A stretch of 64,000 nucleotides of DNA, from the NCBI RefSeq assembly GCF_027744825.2, contig NC_071348.1, positions 979,563 through 1,043,562 on the forward strand. The letters run 5' to 3'. A model generated the notes under the pieces. The model was not told where the DNA came from. It worked only from the letters and a program-made list of their open reading frames with translations, and did not search any database. Source of the DNA: Synchiropus splendidus (Eukaryota > Chordata > Actinopteri > Syngnathiformes > Callionymidae). Position numbers and translations under genes: made by a program. Positions 54,657 through 64,000 of the stretch are shown here, piece by piece (within the stretch, counting starts at the first letter, position 1; each line of letters starts with the position of its first letter).

Positions 54657-57541
54657 TCCAACTGAGATCAGGCTTCACTTCAGTAGCCACTTCTTCTCAC
54701 TGCTGTCTTTGCTGGACAAAAGAAACAAGGCAACCGCTCTGTCGATGTGAACACCACGAGCAGCAGAGACTCTTCCACGTGCTCAAATTTTGGCCTGCAA
54801 CTCGAAGCAGAAAAACGACTGGTCAATGAGGTCAAGGTAACATTGAGCCTGTGTGCCATAGGTTCCTTTCAGCTGATGGGATTTTGAAAGTGATTCAGAA
54901 AAAGTGAGTTCTATTAGCCTCAACCACACTCAAGTCCATGTGGGATGTGGTGAGCAGTGTTTCCATATCCACTACACTGAGCCCTGATTTGCTCCAAACA
55001 TGGCAAAGACTGAGTGATGAACCGTCCTATCTGGCTGGCGGGGTGAAGCATTAGCAGCCAACCGCCTCCGTTTTCAGTAAAGAGCATGAAAAGTTAATGC
55101 TCCTTTGGTCCAAACACATCCCTTGAATGAAATTCAGTCTGGATTACATCTCTCTCGGAGCGGTGCGTGTAAATGTTTTATATGATACCCGTCTGAGCGG
55201 TGATGCTTCACAAATCTGAGATTTGGCTTTTTATTGCTGTATTCAGCACAAGCCATCACATGACTAAACTAGGTCAAAACATGGCTCCAGAATAAGCAGC
55301 GTTTTGCTCCAACATGTTGTTCATGCGCAGCAAGAGAATGTGAAGTTAAAGAAAGTGTTCCGCGAGGATTGAAGCCGGAGCCACAGGAGAGCGCTCCACA
55401 CTTCACCAATCAGGACTGGCCCTCGCCCTTGCATTTGTCACTCACCATAATCACCATTATCACCCAAGGTAGGAATTACAGCGTTCCAGCCGCCTCCTGC
55501 CAATCGCTGCCACCCTCCTCCTGGAGGACGGCCCTCGCTATGATCCGGCTTCTCGTCGCTGCATTAGACTTCGGATTAGTGTTCAGTCCAGGAGTCAGAG
55601 CCTCTTGAAAGAGTCTGCCTTTTTCAGGAGAAGCAAGGAGAATATCTCGCGTCTCCATGCATCCTGCCACCACTCTGAGGGACCTTCTCAGTTCATGGTG
55701 GCTTTGACCCTCTGCAAGCTGTTTTGTTTTCTGTCTCTTCTTCAGTTTCTTCAGTTTAACACACATAGCTTTAATAATAATAATTTAAGATAACGCAAGA
55801 CGATTTCAGCCCAGGTGGTGTGATGGAATCCGGCCGCGACTCCATGAACATGCTCTATATCCTGTGCAAAACTTCAGCAAACAGGCTCAAGAAACTCAAT
55901 TGTGGGATTATTCCAGATTCATAATCATATAAACAGCCATCACTATATTGACTTTGCCGGTCCATTCAGGAACACTGAAGACACTTCCTATCCGACTTGG
56001 TGGAGACAGAGGGGGCAGCATAGTTGCCCACACCCAAAGAAAAACCTCTGAATTTTCTTTCTTTTTCTGTGATCTCCTGCTGGACTCCAAAATGGCGCCC
56101 CGTGCCGGGCATCTGGTCGACATCAAGCTTCCCGTGTGAACACAGTTTTTGGGGTAACACCCAGAGAATCAGGCGTTACCAAATGGAATGCTTTTGACTT
56201 GAGAAATATCCAGAGCTATGACGGGTCCTCAGGTCCATTACATTCCAGAGCGCTGATGTGAACCAACAAATAACTTTGGGGACAAAACTTCAGGAAACGC
56301 TCCCGAGAAAGCCACGACAAGAATCTGATCCCATCCTCATGTTTGGGGTCAGTTCATTTCTTGTGGCTTTGGCAGCCGAGCAACTCCTCATGTGAACTTC
56401 ATTCTGACAAGTCCTTGTGTGCAGCTTAATCCCCACTTGTCCAAAACCAAGTCATTCTGCTTGTGTGAAAACATCCCAACCATCAACAATGAATTTGTTT
56501 TTCACAGCCTCAGCCACAGCAAAACACAAGAGCATTCTGAAAGAGCACAAACCACCGATCCACCGTTGCTTCAACAACTATTGCTTCTTTGACTTGACAA
56601 ACTCCAAGTCGAGCTCTATCTGCTTCTCCTTCTGAGGTGGACGTTAAGTAGCCAGTGGCTACAAATGAAGGCCAACGGTTGTGATTAAATAGACCAGACT
56701 GGGACTCCAGAGAGCCAAGTGGAAGGAGATGAAGTCACTGGTGAGTCATGACTACTGACTCTGCGACTCATTAACAGAAGCAACACCAGACTCCCGAGTC
56801 AGCCTTTCAAACACTAGTTATCGGAGCTCATTTCAGTTGGTTTGTGGAAGTAGTTTTAATTATTTTTAATGTATAATTGCAATGTACCATCAACATTTGC
56901 TTTTTAGACATGCAACCTGGTTTCCTTCCAATGTTTAAAGAGGGATATAAATACAAAATGAAAGTAGTGTTTTAAAACATGAAACAGGCCGTTGCTCTTT
57001 ATGAAACAAACTTCTTTCCAAGGACACGTGAAACAGATTACTCGGAACCTTAAATCACTGCGGGTGAATAGAACTTAACATCCTTTACTCGTCCATAAAA
57101 GCTTGAATGGTGTTGGGGATGAAACTTCGATGATTTACAGCCATGCTAACAAAATCGCCTGCGACCCCTCTGGTCAGCTGGGACTGATTTACCGGTTCCC
57201 AGGACGGAGAAAAAACAAGCAGGTTGGAGAGGCTTTGGGCTTTTATGCTGCCCAGCTGTGGAACAAGCCTTCTGGATGCTTTCAAACATCCAGCGCCTTC
57301 ATCTGGGCTCAGGACTGGAATATTGAATGAAATGTGTCGCTCATTTTCCGACTCCTGTTTTGTTTTATTGGGTTCGTGTCGATGGACCTGGAATAACACT
57401 CAATCCCTGCTTTATCGTGTCTTCAATCCTGTTTAATCTATTTAGTTGTCTGCTGTCCGTCTCTCGAGACAATGTTGATCCCGGTTATGTTGAAGACTCC
57501 TCCAGTTAGTTTACAGTGCGCGCGCTGTGCAAGCAAGTCCT
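54657..57541. other. unique sequence, no gene seen
   Basis: 2.9 kb without recognised genes or repeats. Frames are short; the pairs at 55369-55766 and 55908-56160 overlap on opposite strands. Confidence 0.5.
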
Positions 57542-57558
57542 GCTGCCACCTGCTGTCC
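57542..57558 (-). promoter_or_regulatory. CTCF-like motif
   Basis: The reverse strand reads GGACAGCAGGTGGCAGC, a fair CTCF core. It faces the forward words at 53.06 and 53.19 kb. Confidence 0.32.
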
Positions 57559-60122
57559 AAATAAATGAACGATATCATCAACGTTTCAAGTACTGAAAAA
57601 ATGTATAAATCAGCAGCTAAAATAAAAGTAGCACCAGTATTTTTTATTTGTCTCTTCTCTACGTACCTGACATGAGATTATTCCAGGCGTTCGTGATTGG
57701 TCTGCAATTTCTCAGCCGCTCACACAGCTAGTTAGCATGTTAGCTTGGAGCAGAAGGTCCCCGTTTCTCCACATGGTGCTTAAATATTCTTTAAAAACCA
57801 CGTCAATCAAACCAAGCCTCTTGTTTTCCCCAGCTTTAGTGTCGAGCGTTAAATGATTTCAAGCCAGACCATCATTTGGCCTGAAGTGCTGCGGCACATG
57901 TGTGCAGCTGCTGGAGAGCTTCCGCTGGCCTCCATGACCTGCACCCAAACGCTAAGAGACGAAAGCTCCAGCGCCCCGAGGCTGCGCCAATGTTTGTGCG
58001 TTAGTGACAGAAAGAGGTGTTTAAACATGTTTGTTGGAGATGTGTGTGTGTGGTTGTGTATGTTTATGCATATGCATGCTCCTCAGAAAAGTGTGTGTGT
58101 GTGTGTTTCTGTGTGCGCACTTAAAGCAACACACCCCGGGGCGATGACAGACGGACTCCAAACCACGTTACCCACACACCCCACTGCCTCGCTTAATAGT
58201 GCATGAGATAAGAGCGCTCGGACTTCGAAATCCCCCCAACCCAGCCCTCCATGAGAAACAGAGTCTGGCTGGGACTGTCGGGAGGAAATGAAGGCTGCCG
58301 ACGGTCGACTGAGACTCTGCCGACACTTAATGGATCCACACGTGAGACAAACAAGCCAGTCGCTGGCGCACAGACCACGGGCCAAAGACAAGCTCGGATA
58401 GACATGTCACTTTCCATAGCACGATGAGGAGATAATCGGAGAGAAAAGAACGGTCCTTCCCCAATTTACCCCAATCTGAGGCAAACACGGCCTGTCACAG
58501 GCACGGAGCTGGTTTCATTAGCTCTGCTTGCTTTCAGGTCTATTAAACATCACGCTGTATCCATGAGTCTATGTCAAAGTGTTTTTGGATGATTATTAAT
58601 ACGTGCTTGATTCCAAAGATTCATTTTTCAATCAAATTCTTTTTGCGCCATATATGATTCTTTTCTCAGAATGATTTCATTTTATTAACTATGTAGGTAA
58701 TAATAAAACAGCTTTTACTACGTCTGTCTGACTGTACCTACAGTCATTCACTCATGCTAACTGTTAGCATCAGCTGTATTCAGCTTCAACAGCATCATGG
58801 CTAGCATCTAATCTAATGCACACTTTATCACAAAAGAGCAACACCAGCTGAAGGACAGATTTCGCCACATCAGCATGTTGTGACAGCAGACGTATAAGCG
58901 TCATAGTCGATTTAAGAGCGCTTTCTCAGTGACACTGACTTCAAGTAAATATAAAAAATGTGGGGCAACGCTTCAGATCAGTGCCCAAAAAGACCCCATT
59001 ACTGACCACAGCGTTTGTAAACACTGGTGCTTGAAAAATTCTCGCCGTTCCTTTTCTTTCTGGCGACAGTGGTCTCACAATCCTGCGATTGATTGAACAA
59101 ATTCAAGTCCAGTTTCAACACAAACCTTTCATTCCAGGGTTGAACCCCAACATTCGTGCCTCAGAGCTTGGAGGCTGCGAGGTGCAATGAACCCTGGGCT
59201 CTTCAGTGCCATCATCTGGTTCACCTCCAGTCAACAGGAAACAGGGAAGTGGATTCTGTTACCTCATGAAATGTTGCTAAAAGTGACTCGCAGTCATCTT
59301 GAATTACAGCTTACACGTGTATTTTGGAGCATAGGAGCCTGAGAAATGAGGAGCGACATCCAAACGTGACAGAGAGGGCTCTGACTCATCATCATCTCAC
59401 TGACAGTGGGAGGAAATGGCAGATTGGAAACTCCTGAAATCCTAAACTCTCACACGGATCAGGTGAGGCCGTGTGACTGCAGGGCAGCCCGTTCTTCATA
59501 AGCTCCATTACAGACAATGGTGAGTGAGGGAGAAACTGAAGACATTGCTGGTGAGTGGGAGGACGAGGAAGAGAGTGACAGAGAAATGGGACGAGACAGG
59601 CAAGCAGCCAGGGATCAAGAGAAGCGGTGGAGAGGAGAGAAAAAGACAGACAGGCATCCTGACTGCGACAGACAGACAGCATCGGTGCAAAGAAACCAAA
59701 AGTAGAAACCCGGAACGACAGCAGTGCAGAGCAGCGGGGAGCAGAGCGGAACACAGAGCGCCACCAGGGAAGGAAGTCAAGAGGAGGGACAAAAAAGTGA
59801 CAGCGATTGTCTGGAAGTGCGAGTGAGATGGAGGGAAAAATTACAGTCCAACACTCAGCATGGATTTTTGCATTCTTTGCGTGACAAGTACAAATTGTCT
59901 TTCCTCCACGCTAACTTGAGTCTGGACGAGGAGCCTGCCACGCGACAAGATCACAAAGAGACGTGCGGATAAATATAGCCTGAAGATGAGGGCCACTCTT
60001 CCAGACTGTCCGCAAGTAAAGTGGAGCAGGAAAGAAGGCCAGAAATAGCAAGCTTTAATCAAATGAGATATTTATACGCCACAGAACTGTCAGACTGTTT
60101 TGGATTCCTGAGCTCCCGGGAC
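57559..60122. other. mostly unique sequence, no gene seen
   Basis: GT runs lie at 58041-58051 and 58091-58106. A purine-rich stretch at 59520-59780 gives Glu/Arg/Lys-rich forward frames, which are base-skew artefacts. GAGCGCCACCAGGGAAGG at 59756-59773 is a weak reverse CTCF-like word. No gene or transposon recognised. Confidence 0.5.
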
Positions 60123-60135
60123 TGCTGAGTCAGCA
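60123..60135. promoter_or_regulatory. perfect T-MARE (Maf recognition element)
   Basis: TGCTGAGTCAGCA is the exact 13-bp palindromic TRE-type Maf recognition element, bound by large Maf proteins and by small Maf heterodimers with NF-E2/Nrf/Bach factors. With equal base use about 0.002 such sites are expected in 64 kb. It sits in unique, enhancer-like sequence 149 bp upstream of an octamer word. Confidence 0.55.
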
Positions 60136-60283
60136 CAAAGCAGAGACAGCCTATTATCAACACGGATCTTTCTGCCACGCCAATGTAACACAGGCCCTTG
60201 TCAAGTGCATGTAAATCAGCAGCAGAGGTCCTGGAGAGGCGGCTTAATATTTGGGGTGGGTTACCGTGCTGTCATTTTGTCTC

Positions 60284-60291
60284 ATTTGCAT
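60284..60291 (+). promoter_or_regulatory. octamer (POU) motif
   Basis: ATTTGCAT, the reverse complement of ATGCAAAT, set in TCATTTGCATGTCAAG. An octamer alone is expected about twice in a window of this size, so only the combination with the nearby MARE is notable. Confidence 0.3.
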
Positions 60292-60380
60292 GTCAAGAGT
60301 CATTTGTGCCAGAGAAGATGACAAATGAACTGCCGGTGAACCGGAGCGGCTGCATTGCGCGCGTCTGCCGAGACTTCAGG

Positions 60381-60532
60381 GAGCAAGGTAGCAGAGCTCT
60401 GGGTTCAGTTCCAGCTCCAGGGAACTCTGGGGTTGGTGCGGTTGACTTGATGCCAGAGCGTTGGTGAGTCTTGTCGGTTTATGTGTGCCCTGTGACGGAC
60501 CTGTCCAGGGCGACCACTGCCTCCTGCCCCAG
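60381..60532 (+). mobile_element. dispersed teleost repeat with tRNA-like head (copy 4)
   Basis: This copy carries the head: GAGCAAGGTAGCAGAGCTC then GGGTTCAGTTCCAGCTC (60400-60416), which resembles the tRNA B box GGTTCGAATCC of a polymerase III promoter. Downstream come GTTTATGTGTGCCCTGTGAC, GGACCTGTCCAGGGCGACC and CTGCCTCCTGCCCC, the complement of the central block seen in copies 1-3. The part between head and centre is deleted relative to the usual repeat. It runs opposite to the other copies in the window. Confidence 0.72.
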
Positions 60533-60770
60533 GCGGCGTGCTTCACCCAGACAAAAGCATTTCTCATGGTCCGTTTCAGGTCTACAACCTCCATTTTAAA
60601 GACAAAATGTAAAGATAGTTTTTCACACTGGCACGGGAACACTTCAGATTCCCTTGTCGAGACACAGTGTTTTCACTTTTGAGCGAAATTTTAACCTTTA
60701 ACATGATACTTCTGCATTCCCATCTCTTGTCTACCGATACTTAAGTTTTGCACCAGTTGCAACTAAAACT
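60533..60770. other. unique spacer
   Basis: Nothing recognised. Confidence 0.5.
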
Positions 60771-60839
60771 TTTACGGGCCACATACAATGATGGGACGGA
60801 CTGGATTTGGCCCCTCTGCCATGAGTTTGACACAGAGGG
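60771..60839. mobile_element. hAT-like transposon terminus
   Basis: TTACGGGCCACATACAATG, GACGGACTGGATTTGGCCCC and ATGAGTTTGACACAGAGGG follow the order of a widespread vertebrate hAT-derived end whose last bases are GAGTTTGACACC...G. The other end is not visible within a few hundred bases, so it is probably a truncated copy. Confidence 0.62.
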
Positions 60840-61405
60840 ATGAGCTGCCAGCAGCAGTGTGCGTCTGAATTCAGAGTGATCATTTCCTCCTTTAACGCTG
60901 ATATACATTTCAAAAGTGATGCGTAAACAGGAAGGAACAAACAATGAACTCGATGAAGTGGCTGAGAACATCTGGATGCCGGAGCAGCTGTTGAATGGTT
61001 CATTCACACCGGCGACAGCCAAGACGCACACACATAAACAGCCGTCAGAGTCGTGGACGATAAAAAGGCGTGAAGAAAGCTTGCATAGAAACGGCACGCA
61101 CGTGCGCAGCTGAATTGCATGAGACCATCTGAAGGGATTTTAGGAGAAGCGGTTCAGAAATGAGTGAGTGACAAAGTTGTCTTGTTCGCTGGGGACCTGT
61201 TTGACTTCAGCTGCTTTCATAAAGGCTGCTCCGAGTCAGTGAAGTAGGTTGTGTTGGCTGAGCTGGTATTTTCTCCAGAGATGACAAGAGAAGCTGAGTC
61301 ATGCACTTGAGTCTTGGAGTAAAGCTTCCTCTCACGGTGACACGGCTTCATGAGCAGCAGCAGCAGCAGATGACACCTCACTCTCCAGTAATCCCGCCCA
61401 GTTTA
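60840..61405. other. unique sequence, no gene seen
   Basis: A (CAG)n run of five units at 61353-61369. Nothing else recognised. Confidence 0.5.
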
Positions 61406-61494
61406 TGGCTGGAATGAGAGGGGGACGCCCGTTACAGGTCATCAGTCCATCTTGCTCTCATGGGAGGAAACCAGAGTGCCCACATGGAGGGGGA
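61406..61494 (-). mobile_element. dispersed teleost repeat with internal deletion (copy 5)
   Basis: TTACAGGTCATCAGTCCATC is followed after only a few bases by GGGAGGAAACCAGAGTGCCC. In the normal repeat these two blocks are separated by about 80-100 bases (compare copy 1 at 7.46 kb), so this copy has lost its middle. Confidence 0.62.
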
Positions 61495-61752
61495 GAAGCT
61501 TTAAAAGCACTGCTTTCCAAAACCATACTGTGGATGTCAACTGGAATTTTGGCTGAGACTGATGTGACCTGCAGGTGTCCCTGACACAGCGTGTGTTCGG
61601 CCCTGCACCCGGGCATCCAGACGGTTGGCCCCCACTTGTTTGGGGGTCCCAGGGAAAGGAGGATTACCGGGTCGTTCATAACTCAATCCTCTGACAGCAA
61701 TCTGACACAGCTTGTCTGTCAGCGCGCGGAGGCTCATGCATAATTGAAAGCA
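61495..61752. other. unique spacer
   Basis: Nothing recognised. Confidence 0.5.
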
Positions 61753-61771
61753 TGACTCAGGCTGACTCAGC
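61753..61771. promoter_or_regulatory. paired AP-1 sites, one helical turn apart
   Basis: TGACTCA occurs at 61753-61759 and again at 61763-61769, 10 bp apart. The second is inside GCTGACTCAGC (61761-61771), which matches 11 of the 13 bases of a MARE. Confidence 0.4.
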
Positions 61772-64000
61772 TCATTTCCTGGCTGATGATGAAGCCTCGA
61801 CCTTGTCAGCCGAGGCATTTGTGTTTCAGCACCCAGGGCGATGTCATCAATGCTCAGGTGTTGTCAACGCTGCCACAGGTTGTGCGCCAATCTGAGCGCC
61901 ACTCAGAAAGCAGCTCACGCTGGCAGCGAGAGCTGATTCAGCGTGTGACCCGGTGGGCCAACACTGGCCACTGCGGTGGGCAGCTGAAGCAGATACGTGG
62001 CAGGGAGATGACCTCATGACAGGAGGTGCCTCCACCGATTTTCAAACCATGTCAATGAAAACAATTACTGCACGATCTGAACAAGGTGTGGCGCGAGAGC
62101 CGGACATCCACTCCAGCTCGTACACACCATTTCCAGGCACTCAGATTATGCGCCGCACTAGACTGGAAAATCGTGTCAATGCAGATTCACTTGCGGGAAG
62201 GCTTTCATAGTCTGAGCATAATCTGCCTCCGGGAATTTTTTTTTCTTTTACATCAACCAGCAGCACAGGGCTAAAAATACCACGGTGGGCATCTTTTCCG
62301 GGATGTGACAGATGATGCGGTCGGGATTTAAAAAGAGAGGATTGTTGGGAAGAACAAACCAAATAAATAAGTGTCCCATAATCTTCCCATTAACTGCTCA
62401 AATATTCTCCCAGCGCACAATAGTAAACAAGAACAATGCTGTTCAGGAAGTGGCAGCTGATAAAGTCAGCTAGAAGTCATCCTCTCTTGCCAGCACAAGT
62501 AAAATGATGACACTGAGCCATATAGGGAATGGAATATTCCCAATATGGCTTGATTCTCTGGCTTTCCAGTTGGATTTCCAAGGGTTCAATGCCCCGGCCC
62601 CTGATCGGCTCTGCGGAGTGGCATCAAGCTGTTCACTTCAAACTCACGTGTGACCGCAGGGTTGCTATCAGGAGGGTTTCTAAATGCATGAAGATAAGAC
62701 CAACACATGGTGTCTAATTTGATCATACTCCAGAGCGAAAAAAAACAGCTACTTTTTTAGCAAACAGAATTATAATACATACTAGTCAATTCTCTGGCAT
62801 TTGCTAAGGAGCAGCTGATAAAAGTCCCATGATGCACTGCAACAGGTGAAGCAGTGACTGTGGACATTGATGTTTTGCTCTGGATGGATGGATAGAACAT
62901 AGTGATAGGCAAATACTTGATTCATCTCCAAAGAGAAATCCACGCTGCACAGCTCATGTTCTGCCACGTTTGGCTCCATGAGTGTGTTTCCAGGGGCGTC
63001 ATCGGCAGTCACCTGCTGAACTGGCTTCCAGGATGCTGTAACATACAGAGCGCGTAACTTCCCAGCCACGATGTGAAAGACCTTTAATAATTCATCACAA
63101 GGCAATAACAGAGGAGATCATTAGATCAGGCTGAGAGCATTAAAAATGAGATCAGATTAAACGCTGCTGGGGAGATGAGGTTACAGCGGTGGCAGGAAAT
63201 CATCCGACAGAATCTGTGTGATCGAGCTGATCTATTTGAAGGTGAGGGGGGTGAGAACACACATTCAACTTAGTTCCAAGGTCACAAGTGGCGCACAACA
63301 TGAGTCTTGTTCAAACTCCTCTGGCTGCGTGAAGAAGTGGGTTAGCAAGCAGAAGTCAGAAGAGGAAGCTCTGTTTATGAGTGAGTGTTTACTGGAGCTG
63401 CAGCTCTGCTGTTTCCATGATACACAATTCTTGATGAAGGTATGTTCAATAGCTTTTCTAATTTAATTTGAATCATCTTAAAAAACAAGATTTCAACAGA
63501 TTTCTGCTTCCAGAATTCATTTTTATTTTGCAGAACATGCATCCCCATCGTGGTGGTGGTGGTGAGCTTCGTCTGGCTCCACATCTCACTAGTGACAACA
63601 ATGGCTGGCGAGACCCTGTGGCAGCCCGGCCTCAGACTCCAGTGTCAACGACAACAGCAGCCATGTTTTCTTGGGTGGTTTTGAAACCACGGTTGTTCCA
63701 AACAGAACGCACTGCAAGGGTAGGCCATTACCAAAGGTCAAACGGGGCCAAGTTTCAATTAGAGGCTTTCAGCAAATGAGTCACATCACAGCGGCCAGAC
63801 CACGGCACATGTGCTCGAGTCAGGAGGCAGACCCGCCTGACGGGCCCATGCTGTCCACATCCACGTCCGCGGAGAACAACACACTCATTAACCCGGGGAC
63901 TTTAGCACTGACACAGCGTCACTGACCCACCAGTTAGCTTCTTATGACATTTACGCCACACTGGACGATCTTTGTCCAACACAAATAGTGTTGAGCATCA
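61772..64000. other. unique sequence, no gene seen
   Basis: No gene recognised to the end of the window. A TGG triplet run is at 63550-63564 and a short GGAT run at 62881-62892. The 107-codon reverse frame at 62782-63105 and 103-codon forward frame at 63468-63779 have no domains. Confidence 0.5.

Noticed and set aside
59517..59826. Glu/Arg/Lys-rich forward frames resembling a charged coiled coil
   Set aside because: The top strand is purine-rich here, so charged residues follow from base skew; two frames overlap and neither has a heptad pattern that convinces.
1..64000. CRISPR arrays, bacterial operons, phage or rRNA genes
   Set aside because: No regularly spaced identical repeats with unique spacers, no ribosome-binding-site/frame pattern and no long frames; the window is eukaryotic.

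Overview
This 64-kb window looks like intergenic or deep intronic DNA from a ray-finned (teleost) fish. The evidence is the repeat content: degenerate non-LTR retrotransposon pieces, a dispersed repeat with a tRNA-like head, hAT-like transposon ends and abundant (CA/GT)n and (GGAT)n arrays, all of kinds familiar from teleost genomes. Open frames are short, overlap in both strands, and follow repeats or base skew. I could not defend a single host protein-coding exon, rRNA, tRNA or CRISPR array, so no host gene is called. The long stretches between repeats are described individually.

Layout. 0-10 kb: a long TG repeat, a purine-rich tract, a degenerate tandem array (4.43-5.06 kb), an antisense reverse-transcriptase relic with the catalytic FADD box (6.0-6.3 kb) and a dispersed repeat (7.46 kb). 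10-20 kb: a second array of the same tandem family in the opposite orientation (10.92-11.79 kb), a CA repeat, a LINE tail, a hAT-like element (16.6 kb), and an AT-rich candidate regulatory block (17.2-17.9 kb). 21-28 kb is the retroelement-rich part: a LINE 3' end, a 696-bp solo LTR with a perfect 5-bp target duplication, a second antisense FADD-bearing LINE relic, a 17-bp minisatellite, and a cluster of ~21-bp repeats that changes orientation. 28-50 kb: mostly unique sequence with scattered 3'-end pieces of one LINE family. 50-64 kb: the third tandem array, hAT-like ends, CTCF-like motifs, a perfect Maf recognition element near an octamer site, and more dispersed-repeat copies.

The genes do not form a working system here because none is intact; the mobile elements are fossils. 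The most useful observations are the three-locus diverged minisatellite family, the solo LTR with clean boundaries, the flipping repeat cluster beside a young-looking minisatellite, and several motif clusters that could be enhancers or insulators. Repeat family names rest on remembered consensus features, not on a database search, and edges are approximate unless stated as exact.
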